A stretch of 64,000 nucleotides of DNA from Owenia fusiformis (GCA_903813345.2 CAIIXF020000006.1:18795936-18859935), one strand, 5' to 3'. Shown: positions 10,757-21,719, counted from the first letter of the stretch. Notes: a model not told the origin generated them from the letters alone. Numbers and translations: made by a program.

Positions 10757-11145
10757 TCATCTAAAAGGCGGTGGTTCGTCATACCAAATGTATTCCAGAA
10801 CCTCTTTTAGGAGACTATCATCTGCTAAGTCATTTATCTCACCCGGGCTATTTGGTACTTTCATTACTCTATACCAAACATGTATAGAATAATTATTCTC
10901 CCATACAAATTGTTTAACTCTCTCTCGAGTGTAAAATTTGTACGTTGGTCTTATTAGCGTATCTTTCTCCATATGTATCAAATGGGGATAAATATCGACG
11001 AGCATCCTTGGCACCTGGATGGAGTAGTAGCGCCAAAGGCTATTTCCGTCTCCCAGTTTTATTTTATTGTAGGTCCTATACGCTTCGTGCCACAACTGGA
11101 GAAGTATGGATGTTTTCTTTGCGATTATCACACCATTTGATAGAC
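10757..11145 (-). CDS. copy A exon 3 (C-terminal catalytic part)
   Basis: Starts after ATTCTAG. Encodes LSNGVIIAKKTS to the stop after EPPPFR. Same length (389 nt) as copy B exon 3. Confidence 0.8.
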
Positions 11146-12370
11146 CTAGAATACAGATCCCAGAGCAAAACCTGAATATACAGGACAAATAGAGAAAAGG
11201 GATGTTCGGTCAAAGGTTACAAATGCCTAGAAACATCTGTGGACATGTGACCAACGTTGTAATGTCATTTAGGAAAAAATCTCTCAAATAATATATCTTA
11301 ATTAGAAAACAGAAATGCTGACATTACCATTACATATCGTTTTCCCTAGACATGGGTTTGCTAAATTCTAGCATCTTATCAATTTACCTTTTCAATCATA
11401 CTGAAAAAGTGAAACTATTTGAATGCATTTGGCATTACCTGAATTCAGGATTCCAACACCTTGCGTATGATCATAATGACGGAGAGGGTCCAACGAACGC
11501 AACGCTATGACATCTGTGTCTAAATAAGTCCCACCATATTCTGAAATCAGGTTAATATTGATTCAAGTAAACATACGATCGCGAGTACATGTATGATAGC
11601 AATGAGAGAACCCTGAGAGACATAGATTTTAGACAATCTTCTAATTCTTTGAATTGTGTTTTTAGAAGCAAAAGAGGTGGAAAGGGGAAACAAATGGGGA
11701 TTTTATTAATAAAATCATTTTAATTGGTGCCATTATTCCAAGAGCTGAAACTTCTGAAAATGTTGGATTTTGATGATGTCAGCAAAATCTAGGATTTACC
11801 TCTGAGCACATTTATCCTTAGTATATCTGACATGTGCTCCACGTATTTGGGCACTTCTCCGTAAATTGTTAACTCATCGAACTCATGCTCAACAACTTTG
11901 ATTTCCGACACATTATTCTTGACGTAATCCCACCATTTTCCATGCGGATAATTTTTCTGATACACATGGAGAAAGATCTTATCTGGTTTCCATCGCTTAT
12001 GTACGCTTATCATACTCACTGTGTGCATGAATTTAAATTCCAGTTCTTTCTTCATATCAAGCCAGACATAATGGACAAGGTTTGGGACTAATTCTTCGGT
12101 TGTTAGGTTTTCAGCAAATATATTTTGAAGCGGATCAATCTCAGATTCATAATCCTTTTGCATGACGTCATCTTTCTCAATTTTAACATCTTCTTCAATT
12201 CCAGCAAAATTTTGAGTTTCTTCATTTTCTTCCATTCTAGCCATTTTTTCCATTTCTTCCATAACTTCATCTTTTTCCATTCCATCATGGTTTTCCATTT
12301 CATACATGTCCTTTTCATTTCTATGATTCAATGACCCATTGGACATTCCAAAGAGGCTAATTGTTCTCAT
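10757..12370 (-). CDS. glycosyltransferase with DxD motif, copy A (three exons; anchor out of frame)
   Basis: Spliced CDS: 12370-11800, 11540-11439 and 11145-10757 (571+102+389 nt, 353 aa from the Met at 12370). All junctions are GT-AG and both are phase 1. It encodes LVPNLVHYVWLDMK, SMISVHKRWKPDKIFLHVYQ, then in exon 2 EYGGTYLDTDVIALRSLDPL with the DTD (D198-D200) sugar-nucleotide/metal motif, then LSNGVIIAKKTSILLQLW and EYIWYDEPPP. This is the Gly_transf_sug (GT32-like) fold of Golgi transferases. Donor and acceptor are unknown. A hydrophobic signal anchor lies just upstream in another frame (12480-12367), so this copy is either damaged or has a sequence error. Copy B is its intact tandem neighbour. 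Confidence 0.75.
11439..11540 (-). CDS. copy A exon 2 (DxD exon)
   Basis: 102 nt between TTTCAG and GTAATG. Encodes the DTD motif and HYDHTQGVGIL. Confidence 0.8.
11800..12370 (-). CDS. copy A exon 1 (stem and start of catalytic domain)
   Basis: Glu/Met/Lys-rich stem, then the VPNLVHYVWLD block. The donor AGAG|GTAAAT ends it in phase 1. Confidence 0.7.
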
Positions 12371-12480
12371 ATGTTTTGGCCAATCATGAAAGTATTATAA
12401 TTTGTATTATAGATGATGAACCAAATGATGACAAAAATAATTCCAAAATATATTTTAAAATAGTTAGTTTGTTGTCTCAT
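12367..12480 (-). pseudogene. out-of-frame signal-anchor segment of copy A
   Basis: A 37-codon frame starting MRQQTNYFK followed by a hydrophobic run (GIIFVIIWFII) has the features of a type II signal anchor. It ends in a TGA overlapping the ATG at 12370 (ATGA). The catalytic frame read backward here gives WPKHMRT, which aligns with WQTNWRV of copy B. Anchor and catalytic domain are therefore offset by one base, most simply by an indel in the nearby A-run. Confidence 0.55.
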
Positions 12481-13306
12481 TGTTACGTTATCAAAATAAC
12501 AAGGTTATTTTTACATTTAACTAAAAGTAATGTTTTCTGTGTCAGTATAGCCTTATAAGCCTTTGTTACTGACATTTAGACAGGGCACATAGGTCATAGT
12601 AAGGTCAAAGTTCACATTAAGGTGGGTAGAATGTACTCAGTAATGTGGCTTATTAACTTGATACTGTGCATAACATTTCTGAAAATCATTTTACTCGTCT
12701 TACCTTAATCTAAATGGTACTCTCATACTCCTTGTCAATTATGAAGAATTAATAATCGAATATGATATTTATAAAGGTCTTCTACATATTATTATGCAAC
12801 TATTCCTAGAGTGATTCGCTGATTAAGTTATTCAGTGATAAAGCTGTATTCCTATTTTGGCGATCGGCCTGGTCAGATTAGATCAGAATCAAAACCTTCG
12901 GTTTTACATTTCTTTGAGAATAAATTCTGTTGGACTGGACTACGAAACCTTGATATTTACCAGATGAACATAAATAAGAGGCTTTAATTAATTTAACCTT
13001 TGGTGGGATACAGGTGCAAATTATATCACTTAAATCATCATTTTGAGATGTGAACAAAGTAATCATGCGATATATCCAAATCCAAATTAAAAGCTGTTTC
13101 AATTATGAAATACTACGGAGATAACTTCTTTAATTTTCCATTGATTTGCGTAAAAATCACATAAAATGTCCTTATTTGGTCACAGTTGACTGTAGAATAT
13201 TTAATTAATAACTAATGATGTAACTTACACTATCAAAAGACTTCAACGTGTACTTCGACTGTCTGTTATCATAAAATTTGAAATATCATGCAGAATATGA
13301 AGTTTT
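12481..13306. other. spacer between glycosyltransferase copies
   Basis: AT-rich; no frame or repeat recognised. It must hold the copy A promoter, but no core element could be assigned. Confidence 0.4.
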
Positions 13307-13312
13307 TTTATT
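13307..13312 (-). terminator. candidate polyadenylation signal of copy B
   Basis: AATAAA on the minus strand about 190 nt after the copy B stop codon. Confidence 0.45.
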
Positions 13313-13501
13313 TAAAATTTGTTTGTGTCCAAGTTTAAGTGTTACATATTATTGTGAATCGTATTATTCGTGTAAAACTGAAAAATAGCCTAGTATTCGT
13401 GTAAAATAAATTGTATTCGCAGCAAACCCAATACTAAATACAAATAACGGTACGTCTATATTACATACACGAAATTGTAAAATAATTCTCATACTATCAC
13501 T

Positions 13502-13890
13502 TCATCTGATAGGCGGTGGTTTATCATACCAAATGTATTCAATAACCTCTTTAAGGAGATATTCGTCTTGTAAATCTTTAATCTCACCAGGGCTCTTCGG
13601 CACTGGTAAAGCCCTATGCCAAACGTGAACCGAATAGTTGTTCTCCCAAACATATTTTTTCGTTGGCTCTAGAGAGTATGATTTAATCTTTGGTCTTACT
13701 AACGTATCTTTCTCAATGTGAATCAAACGGGGATATATGTCGGCGAGAGTCCTCGGTACGTTAATAGAATAGTACTGCCAAAAGGAAGTTTCTTTCCCTA
13801 TGTCTATTTTGTTGTATGTTCTGTACGCCTCCAACCACAATTCAAGAAGTATGGACGTTTTCTTTGCGATTATCACACCATTTGATAAAG
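13502..13890 (-). CDS. copy B exon 3 (C-terminal catalytic part)
   Basis: Starts after ATTTTAG. Encodes LSNGVIIAKKTS to the stop after KPPPIR. Confidence 0.85.
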
Positions 13891-16800
13891 CTAAAATAAA
13901 TGCATTTAACAATTAACAAATCCCGAGAAGATTCGCGATCACACACTCGTTTATAATTGCGTTCAAAGTAACTCTGTCTGTATGTAACAGACAGCACTAA
14001 TGACTATTGTTCTTTGGCCTCATATATTTGTTCAGGTACGACGATGGCTTCGCCCATGAGCACCTTGCAAATATGATCATCTAAAAATAATACTTTCTGA
14101 TCTGTTAATTATCTCAACGAGCAAAGTTCAGCAGGGATGTAGTGAAGACCTCCGCCCGTCAGTCTGTCCGTTCGTTCGTCTGTCCGTCCGTCCGGAAGAT
14201 AACTCAAATATTAGTGGACGGATTATCTTTATATTTGGTGGAAAGAAGTATATTGGTGAATAGTTGTACGCAACAAAAAAATCCAAGATGGCCGCCGCAT
14301 TAAAAATGGTGGGATTTTTTCGGGAAAATTTTAAGGTTTTCAAATATTATTGTTTAAAAGTAATTTGCATTAATTTTGAGATATTTCTGAAGTACAGGGT
14401 GGGCCAAAAATAGCCCCACCGTCTGATCGGATTATTTTCTTAACACTGTTCCATAACTACTTACTTTGACGGAACGTCAATGTAACAAAATGCATGAACT
14501 TCCTGGTTTCGAGTTTTTTGTTTTCCCGGTTTAAACCAACTTATAAGTCAAGTTGCAAAATATAATTTGGCACAAAGCTAGAAAATATAGTATTGCTTTT
14601 ATAAGTTTCTTCGATTTAAAATTTGTTTCGTTAATGAAGTTGCAATTCATATATTTAGTCCCTTGCTTTTGTTTCATTGACGAAAATCCATTATATTACC
14701 AATGTATGTTACTTTGACGACTTACGTCATTGTAACAAAAGCGATGGTCTAGATGCATAAATTACAGCTCTATTTAAAAATCAAATTCCGAACCGAGAGC
14801 ATTTCTAAAACTCGACTTATAAGTAGGTTAAAATCAAGAAAACAAAAAACAAGTATCCAAGAAGTTCATCCATTTTGTTACATTGACGTTCCGTCAAAGT
14901 AACTAGTTGACATGTGGAACAGTGCTTAAGACATTGGCATAATTGATGGATCTCTGCGGAAGTACCATCCAACTCTTAAGCATTCGTTCTTTCAGTTTGT
15001 TTACATCCCTGATAGGCTAGGGATCTTCATAGACCGACTGTTCTAAATGCCCCCAAGTATACATGTAATCAACAGGATAGACTATATATCAGTAAGCGAG
15101 AAGGTTGACATTTGCGATAAAAGGCTACTCAAATCGAGATGACATTTTTCTGAAAAGGTAGTGGTGTCACTCGGTGTTTCCAAAAAAGGAAAGACCGGCC
15201 CTGTTTTTGTTGAACCAGGAGCAAACATATACTCTGAATACAACCGAAATGAGGTGTTAAAAAAGGACTCATCAAGGATCTAAAAAAAACATGTGAAAGA
15301 AATTTTCTGATATGACAGCTCCATCACACAGGTCCAATGCTACCCTGGAGTTTTTGGAGATTCGAAATGTCACCATTGTTACGCGGTATATGGCATACAT
15401 TCATGGTTGCGCGGTATTTGTGATACGTGTGAATATGCCATACTCACCTGCGGTATATGGCATATTCCGCAGGTGAGTATGCGATATTCTGCAGTGAATA
15501 TGCGATACATTGATTTCAGTGAATACCCGATACTCACCTGCGGAATATGTCATATACCGCAGGTGAATATGGCATATACCGCAGGTGAAAACGTGATACA
15601 GAAAGCCTTGATTTGATTGGTTGCGAGAATCGACTCTAAATGTAAAACTACGCTGGATTACCAATATAGTTAGTGCGTCGAGTACTAATATATGAATTCT
15701 GGATTTATTAACCGAGATTTGTGACTGCTCCTTCTGCTAAGTTAATGTATTCAATACACAGAGTACTGTTGATTCAGTAATCATTATAATAATTTATAAC
15801 GTTTTACTTGTTCGTTCAATCTATGCAATTGACAATTGCGTACTTCCGTATCACGTTCTCATTGGTTAGTATGTATGCCATATACCGCAGGTGAATCTGT
15901 CATACACCGCAAGTGAATATGCCATATTCGTTGCGGAATATGACATATTTTTGTATCGTGTTTACCGCATAACAACCATCTCTAGCCCAGACAAATTGCT
16001 TACTGGGAATCCAGATGCCAATAATGTTGATTACGCGAATAATCCAATCAAGGGTGGGTCTATTGAGCCATATTTGGACAGACTGAAGAAGAAACCAGAA
16101 CAACGGCAACGCCAAAGCGTAGCGAATCCCATCGAACAGAAATGGCTGGCATTTTTACAAACAAAATATATAGCAAATATCGTAAAATAACATCCATAAG
16201 AAAGGCCACCATTTTCAAAATGGTTGCTCACTAGCCAAGTTGTCATCAGAAGTAATATGCTATTAAGTAGCCACATGTAAAAACATTTTTAAATCGCACA
16301 CACATACATGTAAATGCTGGCCATTTTTTAAAATGGCCACCTACCACCCAAAATGTCATAAGACAGTATGCAATCCTTACGAGTATTCACATATCAAATA
16401 TGAACAAAATCGCTCCAATACTTTTCGAGTTATAGTAAAAAATGTAAAAATGACAGCAATTTTTAAAAAATGACAACCTACTATGTGAAGTGTCATGAGA
16501 CAGTGTGCAAGGTTCATAAGTATTCACATACCAAATATGAACAAAATATGGCCATTTTTCAAAATGGCGGCCTACTACCCAAAGTATCATTAGACAGTGT
16601 GCCATGCTTATAGTATTCACATATAAAATATGAACAAAATCGCTCTACTACTTTTTGAGTTATAGTAAAAAATGTAAAACAACACAAGTAAAAATGGCTG
16701 CCATTTTTCAAAATGGCCACCTACTACCCAAAATGTCATTAGACATTGGGCCATGCTTAAAGTATTCACATACCAAATATGAACAAAATCGCTACAATAC

Positions 16801-19390
16801 TTTTCAAGTTACAGCAAAAATCGTAAAATGACGTGCAAAGGCAGCCATTTTTCAAGATGGCTGCCATAAATTTCTTCTGTATTTACATTTCTAGCTTAAT
16901 CAATGTCCTATATAACTTTTTTACATTGAAAACATATTGCTATTACAGTTTTATATGCAGTACCTAAATTACTGTAAAATCGGCACTAAAATGGCCGCCA
17001 TTTGTAAATGAGCGGCCATTTTGAAAATCAGTTTTCGAGCAGAACTCCTATCCCCATTGGGTATATGTGTACAAAATATGAACAAAATCGGGCCAACGGT
17101 ATTTGAGTTATTGCCCGGACGGACGGACAGACGGACGGACGGAGGCGTTCCCTATATCCCTCCGAACTTCGTTCGATGGGATAATTAAATTTGTTTTATA
17201 AGCATTCATGATCACATGTATATTGATCAGGCATGGTTCAAAAACTGAATGAAAACAATATAATATAATATGCAATTATGAGTCTCATGACAGTGATGCA
17301 ATTTTTAACTGAACAGTAACATTTGGTAGAAATAGGCTATTGTTCGCAAAATCGATGAAAATTAGAGAATGTGTAAAATAACGGTTGTGAAAATAAGAAA
17401 AATAGTTTCGTGTCATCATTTCAGGAAAACCGCTTATCTGTGTCTGTTCAACTTAAAATGTTTACGGTTGCAAGAGCATACACGTGTCAAGATCTGATTG
17501 CTTTACTTAATACAAGGTACTTACCTGTGCCAACAAGACCAACACCTTGCGTATGATCATAATGCCGTAAAGGTTCCAACGAGCGTAATGCTATGACATC
17601 TGTGTCTATATAAATCCCACCATATTCTGAAACCAATTTTTTGCTTTTGGAATATTCAGAGGCTGATTCTTGCCAAAATATAACAGTACGACGGTCCTCG
17701 ACAACGGCTAGTTTTTAAAGATAAAGAGATAAATGTATGTCATGTCATTATTGCATTTCATTATGATAACTGAACGTGATTAAGGTTGTCCTGCATGTTC
17801 GGAATTTTGATGCAATCCTCACTGAATTTTCTCATTTTTTATACATTTTATGAAAAAATTATTCTTTGCACTCTTTTCAAGGTACATTAGTGCACTAGTT
17901 GTGCAAAACAGAAAGATAATGTGAGGAAGGAGTGATTAATATTTGAAAAATAACATGTGACTCTGTTGAGGATTGCATCAAAATTCCGAACATATAGCCT
18001 GACCTTAAGATTGGAATAACTGTCACAGGCCTGTCAACTTGGGAACACCTAACATGAGTGACTTGGAAATGTTGAACACCTCCCCTCAAAATGTGGACAC
18101 CTTGGTCCAAATCTGAACTCCTTGATCCAAATTTTGAATACCTTGGTTTAAATTTTATTACATCTTGCCAAATTTTGAACACCTCAAATTTTTCGCGCTT
18201 GCTACGCTCGCGTTTCAAACATCCATCAACGGGGGTAGGTACAAAAAATTTCGAACGGAATGCGTGACATATCCGTAATTCGCGTGAAAAGTCCGAACGA
18301 AATGCGTACGTTTTTTCCCGTCGTTCCTATTTTTGCTGTGTAGACGATCTTTTTTAGAAAATTTTCTCAGAAATATTTTTGCTTGACAATTACCAGATAA
18401 AATGCGTATTTGCGTGACATTTTCTGTCACGCAAAAATAACTGGCGTGACTTCAAATTCTTCAGCAAATGCGTGACAAATACGCAAATTGCGGGACAGTT
18501 GACAGGCCTGCTGTCAGAACTAGATTTTAGCAATTATAAACAACCTCACGATAATTTTAGCAACTAGAAGCCCGTAATAGTTTTACCACTTGTTAAGACA
18601 TGTTACTGTATCAATCTAAATTTTGGTCCTCAAATCGGAAACCCTCAAATCGGAAATTTTAATGAATTTGTAGGCAAGCACAAACAGGATTTAACATGTG
18701 AGATAGGCTACCGGTTGCCAAATATTTGGAGGGGAGTGTACCTCTAAGGATCTTTATTCTTAGAAAATCTGCCATATGCTCCACATATTTGGGCACTTCT
18801 CCATAAATAGTTAGCTCATCGAACTCATGCTCAACAATTTTGATTCCCGACACATTATTCTTGACGTAATCCCACCATTTCCCATGCGGATAATTTTTCT
18901 GATACACATGGAGAAAGATCTTATCTGGTTTCCATCGTTTATGTACGCTTATCATACTCACTGTATGCAAGAATTCAAAATTCAGTTTTCCTTTCATATC
19001 AAGCCAGACATAATGGACAAGGTTTGGAACTAAAGCTTTGCTCGTGGAATTATTTTTGTTTTCGGGAAATATGTTTGTAAGGCCCTTGTAGGATTCATTG
19101 TTTTCAATTCTATCTTTCTGAATTATGTCATATTTTTTAATTTCAGCATTTTGTCCTTCCTCTCTTTCCATTTCATTATGCTTTTCTGTATGATTCTGTC
19201 CAACCATATTTTCATATGTTTCCGTTTTATTTGAGTGATTTTCTGGTCTGTTAAACGCACCAAGTGGGCCAACTCTCCAATTTGTTTGCCAAGTCAATTT
19301 GTCTTCCGAATCAATACGTGTGTAATGTATGGACAAAATGAGAATTAGAATTCCTAAGAAGAGCCCTAAGTGTATGATTCGTCGTGTCAT
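13502..19390 (-). CDS. glycosyltransferase with DxD motif, copy B (three exons, intact)
   Basis: Spliced CDS: 19390-18742, 17626-17525 and 13890-13502 (649+102+389 nt), exactly 380 codons (379 aa). Phases match and sites are GT-AG. The protein has a short basic N terminus (MTRR), a type II signal anchor at about residues 5-22 (HLGLFLGILILILS), a variable stem with possible N-glycosylation sites (NHSNKT), then the Gly_transf_sug core: LVPNLVHYVWLDMK, RWKPDKIFLHVYQKNYPHG, EYGGIYIDTDVIALRSLEPL with the DTD motif at D224-D226, LSNGVIIAKKTSILLELW and YIWYDKPPP at the C terminus. It should be a Golgi-lumen glycosyltransferase of the GT32/alpha-1,4-transferase type using a nucleotide sugar. Substrate unknown. 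Intron 2 (3.6 kb) has absorbed several mobile elements. Confidence 0.85.
14100..14345. repeat. pearl-like element fragment with (CCGT)n tract
   Basis: A CCGTCAGTCTGTCCG / GTCCGTCCGTCCG tract (14155-14195) is followed by AAGATGGCCGCCGC and AAAATGGTGGG. This is the reverse orientation of the ACGG tail plus ATGGC-rich core seen in complete copies elsewhere in the window. Confidence 0.5.
14444..14924. mobile_element. Transib-like MITE with 5-bp target duplication
   Basis: Terminal inverted repeats start CACTGTTCCA and continue through TTACTTTGACGGAACGTCAA. The element is flanked by CTTAA at 14439-14443 and 14925-14929. CAC-starting ends with a 5-bp duplication are the Transib pattern. It lies inside the mariner remnant, so it inserted later. 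481 bp, no coding capacity. Confidence 0.6.
15085..15365 (+). pseudogene. mariner transposase remnant
   Basis: Only the central-to-late catalytic region is recognisable, in at least two frames, with a TAA after KKDSSRI. The segment is too short and broken to be functional. Confidence 0.6.
15370..15600. repeat. array of short palindromes built on CACCTGCGGTATATGGCATA
   Basis: Alternating CACCTGCGGTATATG and CATATACCGCAGGTG blocks, with diverged forms (GCGATATTCTGCAG), give nested hairpins of 30-45 bp. Both strands read similarly. The family recurs at 15867-15960. Confidence 0.65.
15867..15960. repeat. second cluster of the CACCTGCGG palindrome family
   Basis: ATGCCATATACCGCAGGTG, then a diverged CATACACCGCAAGTG and a related GCGGAATATGACATA. 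Same unit as 15370-15600, separated by ~270 bp of unrelated sequence. Confidence 0.55.
16093..17185 (+). mobile_element. pearl-like repeat element, family 2, copy 1
   Basis: Left end ACCAGAACAACGGCAACGCC, then CGAATCCCATCGAACAG. Four ~140 bp core repeats follow, with CAAATATGAACAAAATCGCT, GAGTTATAGTAAAA and paired ATGGC/GCCAT blocks. A conserved right module (AACAAAATCGGGCCAACGG) leads to an ACGG microsatellite (17113-17142) and the end CTTCGTTCGATGGGATAA. Left and right carry inverted ATCCCATCGAAC/GTTCGATGGGAT. Layout as in oyster pearl elements, which are thought to be Helentron-associated non-autonomous elements. Sits in intron 2 of glycosyltransferase B. Confidence 0.75.
17525..17626 (-). 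CDS. copy B exon 2 (DxD exon)
   Basis: 102 nt between GGTTTCAG and GTAAGT; nearly identical in sequence and equal in length to copy A exon 2. Confidence 0.85.
18026..18510. mobile_element. MITE with CAGGCCTGTCAAC ends and 6-bp target duplication
   Basis: CAGGCCTGTCAAC at the left is answered by GTTGACAGGCCTG at the right, with CTGTCA directly repeated at 18020-18025 and 18511-18516. The interior has repeated GCGTGACA/TGTCACGC motifs. Lies in intron 1 of glycosyltransferase B. Confidence 0.65.
18742..19390 (-). CDS. copy B exon 1 (signal anchor, stem, start of catalytic domain)
   Basis: ATG at 19390 opens the anchor. The donor TTAGAG|GTACAC is phase 1. The frame runs on past the donor, but homology to copy A stops there. 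Confidence 0.8.
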
Positions 19391-19879
19391 TATGTCGCCC
19401 CTATTATAACAAAAATAGTCTAGATCTATTTACAACTGAGATTTTAAATGTCTATTGTGTAAGCCAAGGAAACTGAACAAGAAGATCCGAAAGCCCCATG
19501 TTCATCAAAATTGTTATTGTCTCCAGTTTCAATTAACATTTAAGTCATAAAATTCCACTGTATGTTTTAAAGTTCACGTCCTATTCAATAGTTTGATTGC
19601 TTCTTTAAGAGGGCCTCAGTTCATGATATAATCACAATTATGCTTTGGTCCTCAGGGAACTTGTAATCCGGTCCATTTGCCTTAGCTTTTTGGGAACTCG
19701 TCGAAACTATATAAAACATGTTAACCCTCTAAAAGAGATTGATTAGACCAACACTCTTAAATACTCTGTTATATACATAAAATACACATAAAAGTACATT
19801 TCGTTGTCCAAGGGTTTATTTCTTTTCGCGGAAAGCAGAAAACTCCGATAATAAAAGTTGTATATTATAGCTAACCCCC

Positions 19880-20676
19880 CTATCACACCAAACTAGTTCT
19901 TATCCGTTCTTGCAGTCCTACGAAAACGTCGTAAAACGGGCTCAATCTGGCTGTGGTCGGGAAATATGTCTGAAATAATTAGCCTCTTCGTTCTTAAACA
20001 GTCTTCAATAGGTCCATCTCGTTCGCAGTTCGTTCAGGTCGCACCACGTCGGTGTACAACGTCGTAGAACGCGTCCCTTAGTCTAGAAGGTCAACATGAC
20101 CTGATTACAGAACGGTATGGTCGCCATCGAATTTTGAATTGATTCAAAATTCTAAAATCACATTCCCGTCTGAGAACGTTCATAAAGTTCGTAAATAGAC
20201 CTTAGAAAGTTGCAGCTACGTTCATTCCGTTCGCACACAGTTTAAAACCAGTTTTGAAGAACGCAGTGGCAACTTGTTTGGTGCGATAGCTATATTTTTG
20301 CTAACTCGTTAATAAGCAGTGTTAAATACGTTCTTAATCAGTTTAAACCCGTTTGCAATTAGTTCTACCTCGTTCTCAACACGTCCTCAGACAGTTCAAC
20401 TCGTTGTAAAAACGTCCCTAGTAGGATTGAAGTACGACGGTTCCGTTCGTAGTACGTCCAGCTCGTCGTTAGTACGTTGTCACTCGTTCTAATTGTAGAA
20501 CGTGACGACCACGAGAACATTTTGAGCATTGTCGAAGTTCTAGAGGACCTACCCGTTCGAGTACGTTCGATGAAGTTTGTAAATAGATCCCAAACGGTTC
20601 TTAGTAGGTCAAGTCCGTTCGTACACAGTTGAAGCCCGTTTTCGAGAACGTAGTGAGAACTAGTTTGGTGTGATAG
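19880..20676. mobile_element. terminal-inverted-repeat element rich in GTTCGTA motifs
   Basis: Left end CTATCACACCAAACTAG and right end CTAGTTTGGTGTGATAG are inverse. A second, diverged right end (TTGTTTGGTGCGATAG) sits at about 20273-20289, and the blocks upstream of both (CGTTCG.ACACAGTT, then AGAACG.AGTG) correspond. The element therefore looks like two partly duplicated units. No frame and no clear target duplication. Confidence 0.6.
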
Positions 20677-20909
20677 TATGGTTATGAAACTGTCAACCGT
20701 ATTGTAGTAAAAGTCAGAGTGTAATATGGTTGACCTATAGAAATCCAGGGTAATTACGTTCTGTTACAACAGATTATCGAGAAAACAATGTTGTCAATGA
20801 CCATGCAAATAATAATTAACTTATTCAAGTTTTAAAGGTCATGTGGTGAAATCGGTGTAAAAGGTTTTTCTATTTCATCATCACGTGAACATCAACACTC
20901 ACCCATGCT

Positions 20910-21116
20910 TTAATCTCTGACTCTGCCTCTAAATGAATCAACTACCCTGCTCTTCTGACCCCGCGGGTCCGAAATCGTCGATTGTGAATCAATAACATAG
21001 AAAGTGTTCACATTGGGAGATGTCGCAAGATCAGGGAGTTGTTCGGATGTATGAGTAAACTGTTTTACTGTAATAGCTAGCAGATTAATTAAGAGCAAGG
21101 GCAGATTAACGACCAT
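20910..21116 (-). CDS. unassigned small ORF with possible signal peptide
   Basis: 68 codons starting MVVNLPLLLINLLAITVK, a plausible cleavable signal sequence, followed by a polar stretch without recognised motif. It could be a first exon (a GTGAGT donor-like site lies just past the stop, and GGTAGT inside) of an unrecognised gene, or chance. No partner exon found. Confidence 0.2.
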   Translation of the reverse strand: MVVNLPLLLINLLAITVKQFTHTSEQLPDLATSPNVNTFYVIDSQSTISDPRGQKSRVVDSFRGRVRD

Positions 21117-21705
21117 TGCAATTAGTGTGAAACAGCGATGTTAGAACGCCCCGACTCATTCCATTTTATTTTTTCACTGGAGATCTGGACAATGTTTACA
21201 AAGTAGTGTCTAGACGCTATCAACTTCTACAGTATATGCACTCTTCAAATTATATCAAACAGACCATTTCAGCCTTCATACATCCTTTAAACTATTTTAA
21301 AATCCTTTAAAATATTGTTATGTACGAGTGGTCTCTTGAAATCAACATCCACAGCTGTTGACAAAAATCTAAATATTACATAAAATATTTCACAAAATGT
21401 TAACTGTTTTCCTTTCAGAGAAAATTCAGTTCCCAACCAAGAAATGAACAAAAAGAATTGAGGTGTATCTTATAATGATGGTTAAAACTGAAGATCCACA
21501 AATTGGTTGGCCAATGACGATTAAATCAGAGTATAAATCATGGATGTGGTTGTCAATTCAAATTATCAATGACAGATAGTATTTGATTAAACGGAACTAT
21601 TTATAGAAGTGAAGCCTCACTGATGGATGGTGAAAATTCAGAAAAACCTCCTCTTCACGTAAGCCTTACAAAACAACACATTTTAATTGGCACTGTATAA
21701 AAGTT

Positions 21706-21711
21706 TTTATT
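21706..21711 (-). terminator. distal candidate polyadenylation signal of the RIPOR-like gene
   Basis: AATAAA on the minus strand about 3 kb beyond the stop codon. Would give a long AU-rich 3'UTR. Confidence 0.25.
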
Positions 21712-21719
21712 TGATGCTT

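Larger units (their letters stand above)
14396..15365 (+). mobile_element. degenerate mariner-type transposon, interrupted by a MITE
   Basis: A mariner-like end (CAGGGTGGGCCAAAAATAG at about 14397) precedes transposase relics at 15150-15365. One frame reads VVSLGVSKKGKTGPVFVEPG, then NRNEVLKKD; another reads TAPSHRSNATLEFLE, matching the Tc1/mariner DDE catalytic core around its second acidic residue. Frameshifts and stops make it dead. The matching right end was not located. Confidence 0.6.

Noticed and set aside
15891-16276. Overlapping frames over the palindrome array and element start
   Set aside because: They run through repeat DNA on both strands with no conserved motif.
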